Source: Stenopsyche tienmushanensis
Taxonomy: Eukaryota; Arthropoda; Insecta; Trichoptera; Stenopsychidae
Direction: 5' to 3'
Length of the DNA stretch: 64,000 nt
NCBI GenBank assembly: GCA_008973525.1
Contig: WACJ01000116.1
Coordinates: forward strand, 1-64,000
In this document: piece after piece, positions 1 through 10,699 of the stretch
How the letters are laid out: each line of letters starts with the position of its first letter
How positions within the stretch are numbered: the first letter of the stretch is position 1
Notes under the pieces: generated by a model
Seen by the model: only the letters and a program-made list of their open reading frames with translations
Told to the model about the DNA's origin: nothing
The model's database searches: none
Made by a program: the position numbers and the translations under genes

Positions 1-190
1 TTTATTGATTGATTTTCTAATAACAGACGATGAATGCAGCCTACTACTACCAGCTACTATATGATGCTAAGGATGTTTATCATAACAAAAACGATGAAAA
101 TCGTCTAGCCTTCCTTTTTATGCATGATAAACGCGCGGCCACATACAAGCGCCATATTTTGCAATCATAATAACTTTCACCCAATTATAC

Positions 191-361
191 TGGGAACACC
201 CACTTTACAATCCAGACTTGATTCGATGTGACTACTATATGTTTGGTTCATTGAAAGAGGCGTTAGGAGTGCAACGATTTCAAGACAACGCTGTGGTTGA
301 ACAATACGTGCGCAACTGGCTTTCGGTGCAGCCGCCTTCTTTCTTCAGTGACGGGATCTAG
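191..361 (+). pseudogene. mariner transposase C-terminal fragment
   Basis: An open stretch reads the typical C-terminal block of mariner transposases. It has an 'EHPxYNPDL' segment followed by 'CDYYMFGSLKEALG' and an 'FFSDGI' motif just before a stop at 359-361. In intact mariners this block carries the third catalytic Asp (the D of the 'CDY' or 'SDY' motif), which is kept here. Upstream (about 100-190) there are frameshifted remains of the 'HDNARPHT' region, read here as 'MHDKRAATYK'. After the stop, similarity continues weakly to about 395. The copy is therefore a dead 3' piece. No terminal inverted repeat was found, and the 5' part may lie outside the window. Confidence 0.8.
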
Positions 362-437
362 ACGCTTCCTATCCGATTAAATAAATATACATATTTCTAA
401 TGAAGGAAACAATGTATAACAATAAGATACTCCGGGT

Positions 438-1301
438 TAGGGAATCCAATCCCGAGCCAAAATTTCGATCCCGGGATTTCGGGATTTCACTAGACAATCC
501 CGGGACCAGTCCAAATCAAGAAAAGATAAAAATACAATTCAAAAATAGATAAATAAAACACTTAAAATTTCAAATATTATTTTGAAAATATGCCCGAAGT
601 AACATTAACATTAGTGTTTCGTCATTTAGTCTGGATCTGATTTTGGAAGTCAGACAACTTGCTGCTGAAAATGCACGCTCAGCTTCCACACTCGTTGGAT
701 GTATCGTCATCAGATATTTAAATGCTAGTTCGAGTTGATGATCGCCTCATTTTCGTATAACACCATCAATGTGACTGATAAAATTCTTTTCTGCTGAGAC
801 ACGGACTAAAAATCGCAAAATTCCCGATTTCCCGACAAATTATTTGTTTCCGTCGCTGCAGATGAATACTTATATACTATAATACTTTGATGTGATTCGT
901 AATTATATCACGGAGGAATACAAAAAATCTGAACCCCGTATCTATTATATTTCATATCGATATTCCCGTTATTCGTCGAGGTGTAGTAAATACATCACCG
1001 GTAGGGAAAGGTTACCATAACAATTTGAAAAGCATACATGTACGCTATATATGTATACATAGATTAGACAGTCACTGCTCCTATGCGTCGCCTAAGTTCG
1101 TCAATTAGTAATTACGTCACTGTTTCCAAGCGTCCAGATTTCGTCGGGAATGTCTCGATTTAGTAGCCTTCGTCGTGTTGGTGAGATGTACGATTTTTGT
1201 TGGATAAAAATTTCAATCCCTGGATTTTCGGGATTGCGTTTTCTAATCCCGGGATTCTTAAGTACCTAAAACTGTCCGGGATCCCGGGATTGGATTCCCT
1301 A
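438..1301. mobile_element. hAT-type DNA transposon, internally deleted, complete ends
   Basis: The first 17 bases (TAGGGAATCCAATCCCG) are the exact reverse complement of the last 17. An 8-bp direct repeat CTCCGGGT flanks both sides (430-437 and 1302-1309). An 8-bp target duplication with short TIRs is diagnostic of hAT. More CCCGGGAT-rich repeats lie just inside both ends and may be transposase-binding sites. The 864-bp element is too short for a full transposase, but the dimerisation domain is still readable on the minus strand. Confidence 0.9.
574..734 (-). pseudogene. hAT transposase dimerisation domain remnant
   Basis: The minus strand has an uninterrupted frame of about 53 codons that matches the hAT family C-terminal dimerisation domain. 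It starts with 'LELAFKYLMTIHPTSVEAER', runs into 'AFSAASCLTSKIRSRLNDE', and ends 'TLMLMLLRAYF' before a stop. The ER-x-FS-A and RSRL-N/S-x-E pattern is the recognisable core of this domain. It lies inside the element with hAT ends at 438-1301, so it is the 3' end of the element's own transposase after loss of the DNA-binding and most of the catalytic regions. No start codon or catalytic DDE residues remain. Confidence 0.85.
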
Positions 1302-1488
1302 CTCCGGGTAAAAAAAATTCGGGTAATATTTGAATCTCTAGTACATTTTATATTTTTCTTTCAAATAATGTATTTTATAACACATTCTATGTAAAGTATT
1401 TTTAACGAAAATCAATTACTGGGTACTAACCAGCTATGAGTTAGTTAAGGTTATTTTATCTGTGCAAGGGCAGGGCTAACATTTATAG

Positions 1489-1855
1489 TCTTTACAGCCT
1501 AAAGGTATAAGACTGAGTTGTGTCCGAATTCCAGTGATTCAGACAGAGCATTCTTAAACGCTAAGCATGGAGACAGACAGAGATAAAGAGTGTCTTGCAC
1601 GTTGAGTTTGGAGAGAAAAAGAGACAGAGAGAGTATCTTGCGTACATCCTACGATTGCAAAGATCGTTAACCCAAATTTATCGATTAATAATGACATGTG
1701 AATGATATTAAGAATAGAAATCAAGTGTATAGTTGATGTTTATACAAAGAAATGACCGAATATATACGTTTATTTGTACGGATGATAAGTAGCGGACATA
1801 CAAATATAGCATCTATGTTTATGATTTTAAATTAGCTCACTACTTAAAGGGTTAA
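1489..1855 (-). mobile_element. piggyBac-like MITE, older subfamily, reverse copy
   Basis: The right end reads GCTCACTACTTAAAGGG followed by TTAA (1852-1855). This is the reverse of the TTAACCCTTTGA...AGTGAGC start seen at 52737 and 21786. The inside shares the 'GACAGACAGAG', 'CCCAAATTTATCG' and 'AAATGACCGAATAT' blocks with the other copies. The left limit (near 1489) is inferred from the 21786-22174 copy and is not exact. No coding capacity. Confidence 0.65.
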
Positions 1856-2194
1856 TAATAGTTTTATTCAACAAATAGTCACATTTTGTAAAAGTTATGA
1901 ACAATATTGATGTTATTTAAGCGATTATAAATTTTGACATGAGTGGATTTAAAATAATAAGCCTTAAAGCCTAATAACATCATATCAAAAGACAATTAAT
2001 AATTCATATAATCCATTTCATTTAGTTGATTGTAAGCATACATCGTAAAAAATAGCATAAAAGAAGATTATTTCAAACAACACAGCAGCAGGGTTATGAG
2101 TACATATAAAGTTTTTTTTAATGCCCCCATCGTGTATGGGGCGTTGTTATGGGATTCTACGTGTCGAGCAACAAAATTTCCATGTCACTTGAAA

Positions 2195-2490
2195 CTTCAG
2201 CAGAAAGGGTGTGAGCCTTTGTTAAATTAACCATCAACCTTTTGATGATATCTGTAATGAGATATTCATTAGTCGAAGCGAAGACTGATATGTCATTTAC
2301 GCTCACATATAAGACGAGAATTATTTAAATGCAAGACTCGTGGAAATCGAGGGTGGAATACGGAACGAAGCAAATGTACCGTAATGCATTTTAAATTATA
2401 GGATACGGGGTTGAAATTGATATTTATCCAGTTGGATGCATTTATTTTAGCAATGAAACGCCGCAGTATAACAACAGCTCGCATAATAAT
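2195..2490 (-). repeat. Unassigned repeat, pair with 9735-10030
   Basis: This segment is similar to 9735-10030 in the same orientation. Shared blocks include GAGCCTTTGTTAAATTAA and CGTAATGCATTT. On the minus strand both encode a related short peptide, '(I/L)IK(R/L)L(M/I)(V/I)NLTK' at about 2215-2270 and 9735-9790. A minus-strand ORF of 63 codons (2293-2484) lies beside it. I do not recognise the family. It could be part of a dispersed transposon or of a duplicated, decayed host gene. Confidence 0.45.
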
Positions 2491-3309
2491 GGCAGAAAAT
2501 GACCATTTACGGCTAGAATACTTATTTAAAAAGAAAATGTCTTATATATAATTTTTTTAAAGGAAAACTTTTGATGGGAATTGTTGGAAATCGCTTTTAA
2601 CTTTAGAATTGTTTCCAGAACTAGCTCAAGAATATGAAAGAATTACAATATTCTTTTCTTTTTTTAAACAATCCCCAACATTCAAACTTACGAGACGAAC
2701 AATTGTAACTCGGAAACCTTCTTTATTCCATTCAAAATATAATTATACTTCTCGATCATTTAAATCGGATTAATAAAGGGAGGAGTTTGAAACAAATCAA
2801 AGTTGTCCCAAATTAGTTTGCGTCGATCACAGATTAAATCCTATTAAGGATGGACCCCATGCTTTTCTGGCTTTCAAAGTTTATTCATCAAGGTAATAAA
2901 TATATCAAGGAAATCTTATAGAAAATACCGAAAAAGTCAAATTGAATTTAATTGAAACGCGTACATATATATATATGAGTTTTTGAAGAAAGATTAAATC
3001 AATCCTTAGAATGTACGATGGCCCTCATTTTTATCTCATGTTTGTAACCAACTTAAAGGTCCTTGATTATTCCCAAATAATGCTAAACAAATTTATTACC
3101 TTCAATACTTGTTTTCATTAATTACAAAATTAAATTTTGATCATGTTGTATCTGCTATCGTTGAATTACAACCATCTCCTTTATTCTAATCAAGAATTTT
3201 GAAAAAAATCGATTTTTTTGCATTTTTTCAATGTTTCGACTTTTTAAAAATATATCCTCCAAAGAAATTTCCCAAATTTCAATTACGTACGGATTTATAG
3301 CTATTTTAG

Positions 3310-3512
3310 TGAGTTATTTTTTTAATTGCCTTATTTTATTTCTTTTTTTTATTATTTTTTTTTTGTGCGATTTTGGGTACATTTTATATAGCAGTTTCAA
3401 AGTTATGCGGTTTTTAAAATCCATGGAAAGCAGCTTAACTTTTTTTATTCAAGTCATAGCTTTTTTTTGTACGATTTGACACGGAACGCATCTATCGCAT
3501 AAAAAAATATTT
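3310..3512 (+). repeat. ATGCGATT-type repeat (pogo-like relic)
   Basis: The blocks 'GTGCGATTTT', 'AAAGTTATGCGGTTTTTAAAA' (broken by substitutions between copies) and 'CGCATCTATCGCATAAAA' recur at 22290-22440 in the same orientation and at 10155-10310 inverted. Further pogo-like pieces (GTTATAGAAAAAAACGC, TAGAAGGGACCGTTATATG) follow to about 3900, so 3310-3900 may be one degraded element. Non-coding. Confidence 0.5.
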
Positions 3513-3954
3513 AACTGCACATTCAACCCTTTTTTAGCGTCGAGATAGGGACCACGTTATAGAAAAAAACGCTATAGAAAGTTTGTTGGTTTTTTTAAGT
3601 TGTATTTTGTGAATCGTGTACTTTTTCTTTTAAATACTTTTAATGATTTTCTTTTAATCAGATGTCCATCCAGGGGTACATTTTTTGACGACGATATTCA
3701 TTCCATATCATTAAATTATTTTCTGTTCTAGCTAATAAACCTTTTTTTACTTAAAATTATATTATGTTTTACTTATTAGTGTTTTAAAAAATCTTCGACA
3801 ATGCCGTGATACACCCAAAAGATTAGATATTATAGAAGGGACCGTTATATGAAAAGACCGCTGCAATTGCCATAGGAAAAACTCTATAGATATATACGCC
3901 ATATAATGTTTTACACTTTATTTTATTTGTTTATTTGTGTTACATTTATTGAAA

Positions 3955-4230
3955 TATACTAGGTTTTTACATACAATAAACAAATAAACACTGTCGATAG
4001 CACAAAATATTCGGTCATTTCTTCAAATAAACATACACAATACACTGAAAATCGATTCATTATATCATTCAAGACACATCATTATTAGTCGATAAATTTG
4101 GGTTAAAGATCTTTACAATCGTACGATGTACGCAAGATGCTCTATCCATCTCTGTCTGTCTCCGAACTCAACATGTAGTATTTTTTCTGAATCACTGGAA
4201 TTCGCTCGCAAATAGGCGACCGTACTACCA
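3955..4230 (+). mobile_element. piggyBac-like MITE fragment, older subfamily
   Basis: The interior 'AACACTGTCGATAGCACAA', 'ATTCGGTCATTTCTTCAA' and 'GTCGATAAATTTGGGTTAA' blocks match the copies at 21786 and 56080. The distal end 'GAATTCGCTCGCAAATA' matches the copies at 52737-52912 and 52604. The TTAA-bearing start is missing, so it is 5' truncated. Confidence 0.6.
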
Positions 4231-4366
4231 TATAGGTTAAATATTGAAAAACTTTATAAAATCCAAACAGAATGTATACAGACATGGAAAAAAAAGAGGA
4301 TGAATTTAAATGCAATCGAAATTGATGATGCAAACACAGTTCCATTAGAATCCTTCAAACGATATG

Positions 4367-4966
4367 TTAATTGATTGCATGTCTTCTTGTTTCTTTCATT
4401 ACAGTCATACAGAACTTTGATAGGTCATCATCGTTTGATTTAATATCAATATTGACATTAACATCATCAGAACTTGCTCTTTTATGTCTGGAACATGTTT
4501 TAAGTACATGCTCATTGGCTAAAATTGTAAACAAGAGATTCCAGAAAATAAAAACCGAAAAAATGACTTCAAATATTATATTTGTGGATAGAGTTTTTTC
4601 GAACAAAATATCGCATAGTATAAATATTAGCCCTGCAAATTTCTTCAAAATTCCGCTTGGATTCATTAAAAATGTTCTAAATGGGTCTTGAAATATCAAA
4701 AAAAAAAATTAAATTAAAAAATAGAAAATGATCATATTTGATAATGGAAAAGATCAAATAGTCATAAAGTCTGTAGCAAATTGGCGAAAATTCACATTCA
4801 CTAATACACAGTAACAATATTCTGCACAACCCCACAGCTTTTCTTTATTAATGACGTTGATCATGCTTTCAACTCTCGCCATTATCAAAATGGTGCTGGA
4901 TATAAAAAAAGCAATTCCCTCCAATTTCCTTTGTGTTTGTGAACATTTTTTGTTAATAAATCTCAT
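4367..4966 (-). other. Two adjacent unassigned minus-strand ORFs, possible exons
   Basis: Two minus-strand ORFs (70 codons at 4754-4966; 110 codons at 4367-4699) lie head to tail. They are hydrophobic in places, e.g. 'FFISSTILIMARV' and 'IFSVFIFWNLLFTILANEHV'. A pyrimidine-rich run followed by TTTCAG/A-type sequence (about 4692-4715 on the minus strand) could be a 3' splice site joining them. A GGTTGTGC donor would keep phase. A decayed multi-pass membrane protein, such as a chemoreceptor, would fit the hydrophobicity. No family motif is present, so this is a weak proposal. The plus-strand ORF at 4371-4691 overlaps it and is probably chance. Confidence 0.2.
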
Positions 4967-4999
4967 GTAACTTTTATAAAATTCAAAAAGGTCAAACGT

Positions 5000-6420
5000 A
5001 TACCCGTTTCGTAATCATGGCAAAGACGAAATCATTACTTATTGGTTTAACTATGGTCGTATATAAAATAAATCTACGGAAGGAATGAATAGCAGGAGTG
5101 AAATTTTCGTATGCAATGCTAATCTAATATCCAGTATGTATATTAGGGTGGTCCTTATTTGTTTAAGATACCCTTTTTAATACAAAAATCATAAATATTC
5201 AGGATACAAGCGCTATTTTTTTGTATCAGGATATTTATTTCTGTAAACTTTTACTAACAAAAGTCTACTAAAAAAGATTTTGCAGGTTTCCTAAATTAAA
5301 CCCCTTTTTCAGGAATTCCTCCCAAGTAAATGATGGAAAGATTCGTTTATTTTTGATACTATTAATATATTCACAAATATACTTTTACCGTGGTCTTAAA
5401 ACTCAAGATGAGAGTAATCTTCAGGAGTCTTGCGGCCTAAATTATGATCTAATCACGTCCACAATTATTTTCAGCCAATCACGGTTCAAAATTAGCGATG
5501 AATTGAAACAAAGCTATAATATTGATATTCACTCATAGATTTTATCCTAACTAAAAAAAAATATCAAATAACCTTATCCTTATATAACCATACGTGGAAG
5601 GCAAAAGTATATCGCCGCCTAAACATTTTCTATCCCTAATAAAATCTCATATGAGGATCGCTTACGTCTAATGATATATATGGCAGGATAAATAGAATAT
5701 TTAAAAAAAAACAAATAGGCTCATTGGGCTATAAAATTTCTCATTTTGTTCAAGCAACAAGAAACTTTGTACGTGAAAGGTTTGTCAAATGAACCCGAAA
5801 GGTCTTTTCCAATTGAGATTTTAGCATTGAGCGGCAAAACTCAAAAGTTCATGGGTCACCCAAAATTGATCCAGACGTTGGACCCAAAAATGATGTGTAT
5901 ATTGTTTGAGTTTAAGTATGATACAAACCAATAAAACGTCTTCGCATGCGATTCCATATCACGTCGCGACCAATCAGACCCGTAAAAAAATATTTCACAA
6001 AACCCATAGCACGATTTTATGATTTACGTTAAGGCCTCGATTTTATCGACGTCCTAATTTGTTAAATGGGGCGCGCAAGTATATAAATTCGGCCCGAACT
6101 ATCTGTACGACGTTTCTCAAAAATATGATTAAAAAATTTATGGCCCTATTGAAATGGGGGAAGAATTAATATTCGACGTACGTCGGAAGAGGCAGTTTAT
6201 GGAGGCGTTTGTATTACACTACTTTTTTCATTAGTCTTTTCGTCATTTTGAGCACGACGAAGGGCGCTTATAGGACGTTCAAGCACACTTGACTCAAAGC
6301 CGATAATCCGATTATAGTTAACGGGTCGAAAAAGACGCAAAGCACTTTTCTGGTAACACCAAAGCTATAGAAAAGTTTGGCCTGAATTAAGGCTTTATTC
6401 CTAAATAAAAATGCCACTTC
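5000..6420. other. No recognisable gene; low-level relics
   Basis: A 'TTAGGGTGGTCCTTATTTG' motif at about 5145 looks like a transposon end, but I find no partner. ORFs at 5353-5538 and 5746-5934 have no family resemblance. On the minus strand, 6190-6330 reads about 40 codons without a stop ('RIIGFESSVLERPISALRRA'). It lies downstream of the ORF at 6429-6650 and may belong to the same decayed sequence. Confidence 0.3.
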
Positions 6421-6428
6421 ATTGAGTT

Positions 6429-6650
6429 TTAGATTTTTGAATAAGGAAATTTATCGTATTTTTTTCGTAGGCGTGAACTCGATTTTTGTTCGTTAAATAA
6501 ATGCGTTAAGCATATATCTACTGCTTTAATTGTCTCCCTGCAGAGCCCTGGAATTAATTCCGCAGCAATAAAAATAGCCAACCCCGTCATATTAGCGAGG
6601 AGTTTACGTTCCATTGGTGTCAGAAGTGAAATAGGAGTTTTAGACCCCAA
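6429..6650 (-). CDS. Unassigned 73-codon ORF, possibly part of a decayed gene
   Basis: This minus-strand ORF has codon content richer in GC than its surroundings and a plausible protein-like sequence: a 'LLTPMERKLLANMTG' segment, a hydrophobic 'LAIFIAAELIPGLC' segment, then a charged 'SSSRLRKKYDKF' tail. I do not recognise the family. The open region may extend upstream of the first Met with no stop until about 6690. It may be an exon, a fragment of an unidentified mobile element, or an old insertion of foreign DNA. Nothing nearby decides between these. Confidence 0.25.
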   Translation of the reverse strand: MGSKTPISLLTPMERKLLANMTGLAIFIAAELIPGLCRETIKAVDICLTHLFNEQKSSSRLRKKYDKFPYSKI

Positions 6651-7079
6651 GGAAAAAATGATAGCTCCAATTGGGCACCAAGTTCTTCAATGGATAAGCG
6701 TACGGGCAGTTATTTGATTAAAATTAATAAAGTTGAATAAACTCGGTAAAATAACATAACCGCATAAAACTGCATAACTTTTTTAGAGTAAAGAAATCCA
6801 ACCAAAGCTGGATCGAGTTGGTTATGAAAATTATGATGAAAGCGGTTCTTTTATTAAGTCATTTTGGCATTCATTTTCTTTTAACACCCGTTTAAAACAA
6901 GTCTAAAACACGAGCAGGGAGAAACCCTACTCTAATTATGACCTAAGCATATGCACGCTTTCTAATGGTCGTTCACTATTCCAAATGAATTGTAGCGTGG
7001 GCTGTTTAAAATCTCCATGCAATAGCGCTATTAATCTGAGCAGACTTAATTTATCAGATTAATAGCGACATCAGCGACA

Positions 7080-7345
7080 TTGCATCTGCAAATACCGACC
7101 GATCGCTTCTTGCGCGTGCGCCGTTGCCGTTTGGGAGTCGAGAAGAATCGACGGTTGGCCTTGGCTACGGGAGGACGTCCTTCCTGCAGCCAGATCTCTC
7201 TCTCTCTCGTGCTGAATTAAAAATTATCTAAAGAAGAGAGTATTTTCGTTCGACGCCCACCCACCCTTATCTATCCGTCCAGCCACACATGATCCGAAAG
7301 AAGAACGGACCCGTGCGTTAGCGCATGGGAGCGGGGAGCCGCCCG
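7080..7345 (+). mobile_element. LTR-like repeat piece with leader
   Basis: It matches 60520-60850 over 'ACCGACCGATCGCTTCT', 'GTTGGCCTTG', 'GTCCTTCCTGCAGCCA' and 'AGAAGAACGGAC'; the first part also matches 26470-26560 inverted. The GC-rich body, a CA-ending segment near 7290, and a conserved downstream leader (GAAAGAAGAACGG) resemble a long terminal repeat plus the start of the internal region of a retrotransposon. No internal genes are attached, so this is a solo or truncated copy. A (CT)n run lies at 7197-7210. Confidence 0.5.
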
Positions 7346-7409
7346 AGAACTACATAGGAACCCGGCTCCTACATAACAGAATTATGAATTTCGTGTTAAA
7401 TGAAACATA

Positions 7410-8178
7410 CGATGCATGTTCAGAAAGTAAGTGTACTATGACCAAAACGAGCTGTGATTTTTTTTTGAGGGTTGGCAATACTGAATGATAGAGGGAGATC
7501 TCTCGACAAAGCGAGCATCTCACGAACACGGTAATATGTGCATGGTACACTGGACAGTACAACTCAGATTGTACTGTCTAGTTGCGTGAAAGATGTCAGT
7601 AAGAAATCCCCCGCCAAGTGCGAACCACGTTCAGTGATGCCCTTGATTTGAAGGGACCTGAATCGGAAGGTGAGAATTTTATGAGCTCTATTGTTACTGG
7701 AGATGAAATATTGGTGTCCACCAATGCACAATGATATTGTGAGACCCTAAAAAAAACTTAAAAGGAGCATTCAAAACAAAAGGAAAGGAATGCTAATGAG
7801 AGGAGTGAGAACGCTCGTCCTTGCACAGTTTTAGTTACCAAGGCGCTCTTGGACTTATTTGGTTGGGATGTTTTGAACCCCCCCCCCCTCTCCTTTCGTA
7901 TTCCCCTGACTTGTCGCCTCCAAATTATCATGAACCCCGAAAGAACACATCAGTGGAATAAAACATGCAGAAAGAGGTCTGAAGTGGGGGAAGGAACTAG
8001 CGGGAGAGTTCTTCGAGGAGGGCATAAAGAAGCTTGTGCCACGGCTTACCACATTCATAGAACGGAATGTTAATTGTGTGGAAAAATTGTCAACAAACAA
8101 TATCCTGTATTTTTTTCAAATAAACTTTTTCTAAAAAAATATAAAAATCTAGTACACTTACTTTCTGAATATGCCTCG
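7410..8178 (+). mobile_element. mariner-family element with both TIRs
   Basis: Both ends read CGA-x-GCAT-x-TTCAGAAAGTAAGTGTACT inward (about 28 bp, two or three mismatches), with the TA target dinucleotide on each side (7408-7409 and 8179-8180). At 769 bp it is shorter than a usual 1.3-kb mariner, so it has lost internal sequence. The transposase remnant inside runs in the plus direction. Confidence 0.88.
7675..8100 (+). pseudogene. mariner transposase, frameshifted remnant
   Basis: Pieces in shifting frames match mariner transposase in order. 'IVTGDE' (first catalytic Asp) lies near 7695. Next comes 'ENARPCTVLVTKALLDLF' with 'GWDVLNPPP' at about 7815-7885, in which the second Asp of 'DNARPH' is replaced. 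The tail reads 'EFFEEGIKKLVPRLTTFIER' at about 8005-8070 and ends near 'KLSTN'. A run of nine C near 7880 marks one frameshift. The N-terminal helix-turn-helix half is missing. The element is dead. Confidence 0.8.
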
Positions 8179-8179
8179 T

Positions 8180-9440
8180 ATATACATAACGTTAATAGAG
8201 AACATGATTTTTTGCATAACGTTTACATTTTTGCATCGCATCGCAAAATATTTTAAACTTAGTCGTTATTATAATGTTCCTGATGACCTCATAAATGTTT
8301 TCACAAGCAACTTGCAATCATAAATTTTTCCAAGGCTTCGATGGTCATTTTGACAAATTATTAAATGTCGTCGGTGAAAAGTTTTGAAGCGGAAGACATA
8401 CATTGTATCGACTATCTGGAAATGAATTTTGTCCCGCCCTATATATTCCAGATCACATTTTAGGGTCGTTAGTTTTGGGAAACTCGAGCCAAAGTTATAT
8501 GAATTCTAAGTGTTCTATCTCGACGAAGAACGATGAATCAAAACATAACTAATGAAACTGGATCTTTCGGTCACAAATAATCCTATTTTAATATTAAACA
8601 CAGCAAAATGTTAAATATTAATGCATAACATTGGCGATAATCCATTATTTATTTTTGAAGCTAATTTTAACACGATTTTCGAGCATAATATCGTCTATTT
8701 TAAGTAAATTTAAAAATCAACGAACGGTAAAATGTTGATAAATTTCCTGTAACGCAAGATAAATATTTAAGAATCGAAATGGCGTGGGCTTATTTTTTGA
8801 GGTCCTTTTTTCTAAGAAAATGCGATGGATCTTGAGCAATTTTGTTTGGTAATGAGCGTTGCTATACGCACTCAAACGACCCAAGTCAATGTCATCCCAA
8901 TTTTTGGAGGGTACAAATTTATTCCGAAGGATAACAGATACATCATAGTTTATAATCACAACTGACAAATCATAGAAACATTTATTAAATTATTCAAAAT
9001 GAACGATGAAAAATTAGAGAAAATATGAGCGAATCGAACGAAATATTTTAGCATGCATCCTTATTGATAAACTCACCCTCCTCGCAATTCGATTTTCTTT
9101 GGGAAATAATATTTTGGAGACAATTTGGAATGTACTCGTCCATTTATGAATGCGTAGTAGAGAAGTGTTCTACATGAACTTCAATCGCCAAATAATTATT
9201 TTCACCATTTGTGCATTTTTCTATATCGTATTCCAAAACAAGTTTTGTGCCAAATGTTGCATAAAATCACGAAATGGTAATAAATCGGATCTATATTTAT
9301 CTTTATCCAACATTTAAACCATCTTAGCATCTTAATTTAGTATATTCTCCCAAAGATGGCAGTGTAATATTCGAGGACGCAATTAAAAATTAACATATTA
9401 TCCACCGGAGTCGTATTATTACGTTTTCCTGAGTATTATT
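8180..9440. other. No recognisable gene
   Basis: AT-rich unique-looking sequence. A minus-strand ORF of 83 codons (8717-8968) has no family signature and no convincing splice borders. Confidence 0.3.
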
Positions 9441-9443
9441 AAT

Positions 9444-9737
9444 TTATATTTTTAGCATATCATTCCAACTTTGTGTGGTATTATAATTCGAATACGAAAA
9501 ATCAAATCCCTTTTCTAACCAATATTTAGTTTGACCTCCATAAATGAACACTACATCCAGAGTAATATACGCAGTAAAAATGCTACAGCACGATTCTACA
9601 TGAATAATGAACGACCAGACTTGGAAATATAAAGATTCTACATATTGCCAGCGACTATGACGACAATATTCTACGACATGACAATGTATAAATGTGAGTG
9701 GATTAACCGCGTTTTCATTGTAATCATGAGATTTCAA
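9444..9737 (-). other. Unassigned 97-codon minus-strand ORF
   Basis: The ORF contains a hydrophobic 'WSFIIHVESCCSIFTAYITL' stretch followed by 'DVVFIYGGQTKYWLEKGFDF'. The pattern of a membrane segment ending in Asp and followed by a GQ motif is loosely like insect odorant receptors, but the match is not specific. The upstream end runs into the repeat shared with 2195-2490, so it may be part of an unknown element. Confidence 0.2.
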
Positions 9738-10030
9738 AGAAAGGGGTGCGAACCTTTGTTAAATTAATTATCAGCAATTTGATGAGAGGCTTTAATGGAA
9801 GCTTCATTAGACGAGGCGATGATGAATACTTCCTATACGTTTGTATAAGGAACGAACGCCTTTCCAGCGGATTGGCTGATGGAAACCCAAATTGAAATAC
9901 TTGATGAAGTTATCTGGCGTAATGCATTTGAAATTGCAGAATATTTGATGGTAAATGTCAATTTTATGGTTTGCAAGAATTTCGATTTGTATCCGACGCT
10001 GCTAGAATTTAATATTAGCTCAGTAAGGGC
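9735..10030 (-). repeat. Unassigned repeat, pair with 2195-2490
   Basis: Same orientation as the copy at 2195-2490. Shared blocks are 'CCTTTGTTAAATTAA' and 'GTAATGCATTT-AAATT', and both share the minus-strand peptide ending in 'NLTK'. The two copies have diverged strongly, so duplication is old. Confidence 0.45.
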
Positions 10031-10139
10031 AACAAAATATCAACCCCTTTCAAGTCTGAAAATATTTTCCGGAATTTTTATGCAAAATGCAATACTTGAG
10101 GGCATCATTAGCACCAAAAATAGCATGTTAAGTTAAATT

Positions 10140-10655
10140 ATATGACTCATTTGAAATCTTTTTTTGTGCGGTAGACGCGTTCCGCGGAAAATCGCACAAA
10201 AAAAGCTATGACTTACATAGAAAAAGTGAAGATACGTTCCATGGGTTTTAAAAACCGCATAACTTTGAAACGGATGTATAAAATATATCAAAAATCGCAT
10301 AAAAAAAGTTAATAAAAAAAATCAAGAAAAAAATGAGGCAATTAAGAAATAACATTTTTGATAACATTTAAAGGATGTCCTGACATCTGGAATCTCAAAT
10401 TCCAGACATTCCAATTATTTTAATAACTATCATCGCTGTATGATAATTTCTTTGCAATTTTCGCTGACTGAAAAAATAGCTGTCTTCTTCGGAAGAAATA
10501 GTAAACCCAATGTCATCATTGTTCTGTGTAAAATTTCTCTTTTCAACAATATAATTAATAATTATCAAAGGAGTGGCATAAAAAAAGTCGCACAAAAAAA
10601 AGTCGCACAAAAAAAGTCGCACAAAAAAAGTCGCACAAAAAGAGGTTTGAGTGTA
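10140..10655. mobile_element. pogo/Tigger-type non-autonomous element, partial
   Basis: The right end reads AGAGGTTTGAGTG followed by TA, i.e. CACTCAAACCTCT reading inward, as in Tigger/pogo ends. A tandem array of about 15 bp (AAAAAAAGTCGCACA, four copies at 10576-10645) lies just inside. An inverted copy of the ATGCGATT repeat (10155-10310) makes up the left part. The left terminus is not clear. Confidence 0.5.
10576..10645. repeat. Tandem array of GTCGCACAAAAAAA units
   Basis: Four head-to-tail copies of a 15-16-bp unit differ only in A-run length. The array sits directly inside a pogo-type terminus. It could be a set of transposase-binding sites or simple slippage. Confidence 0.75.
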
Positions 10656-10699
10656 TATCATTATTTTAACTATATGATAAAACTTCTGATTTAAGTGTA

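Noticed and set aside
4371..4691. 106-codon plus-strand ORF
   Set aside because: Mirrors the minus ORF at 4367-4699, no motif or splice context; one or both are chance.
5145..5165. TAGGGTGGTCC motif as transposon end
   Set aside because: No matching inverted end within several kb, so not annotated as an element.
10576..10645. CRISPR-like regular repeats
   Set aside because: Units are directly adjacent without spacers, in a eukaryotic transposon end.
10395..10694. ORFs on both strands over the GTCGCACA array
   Set aside because: Open only because the tandem unit has no stops; repetitive peptide.
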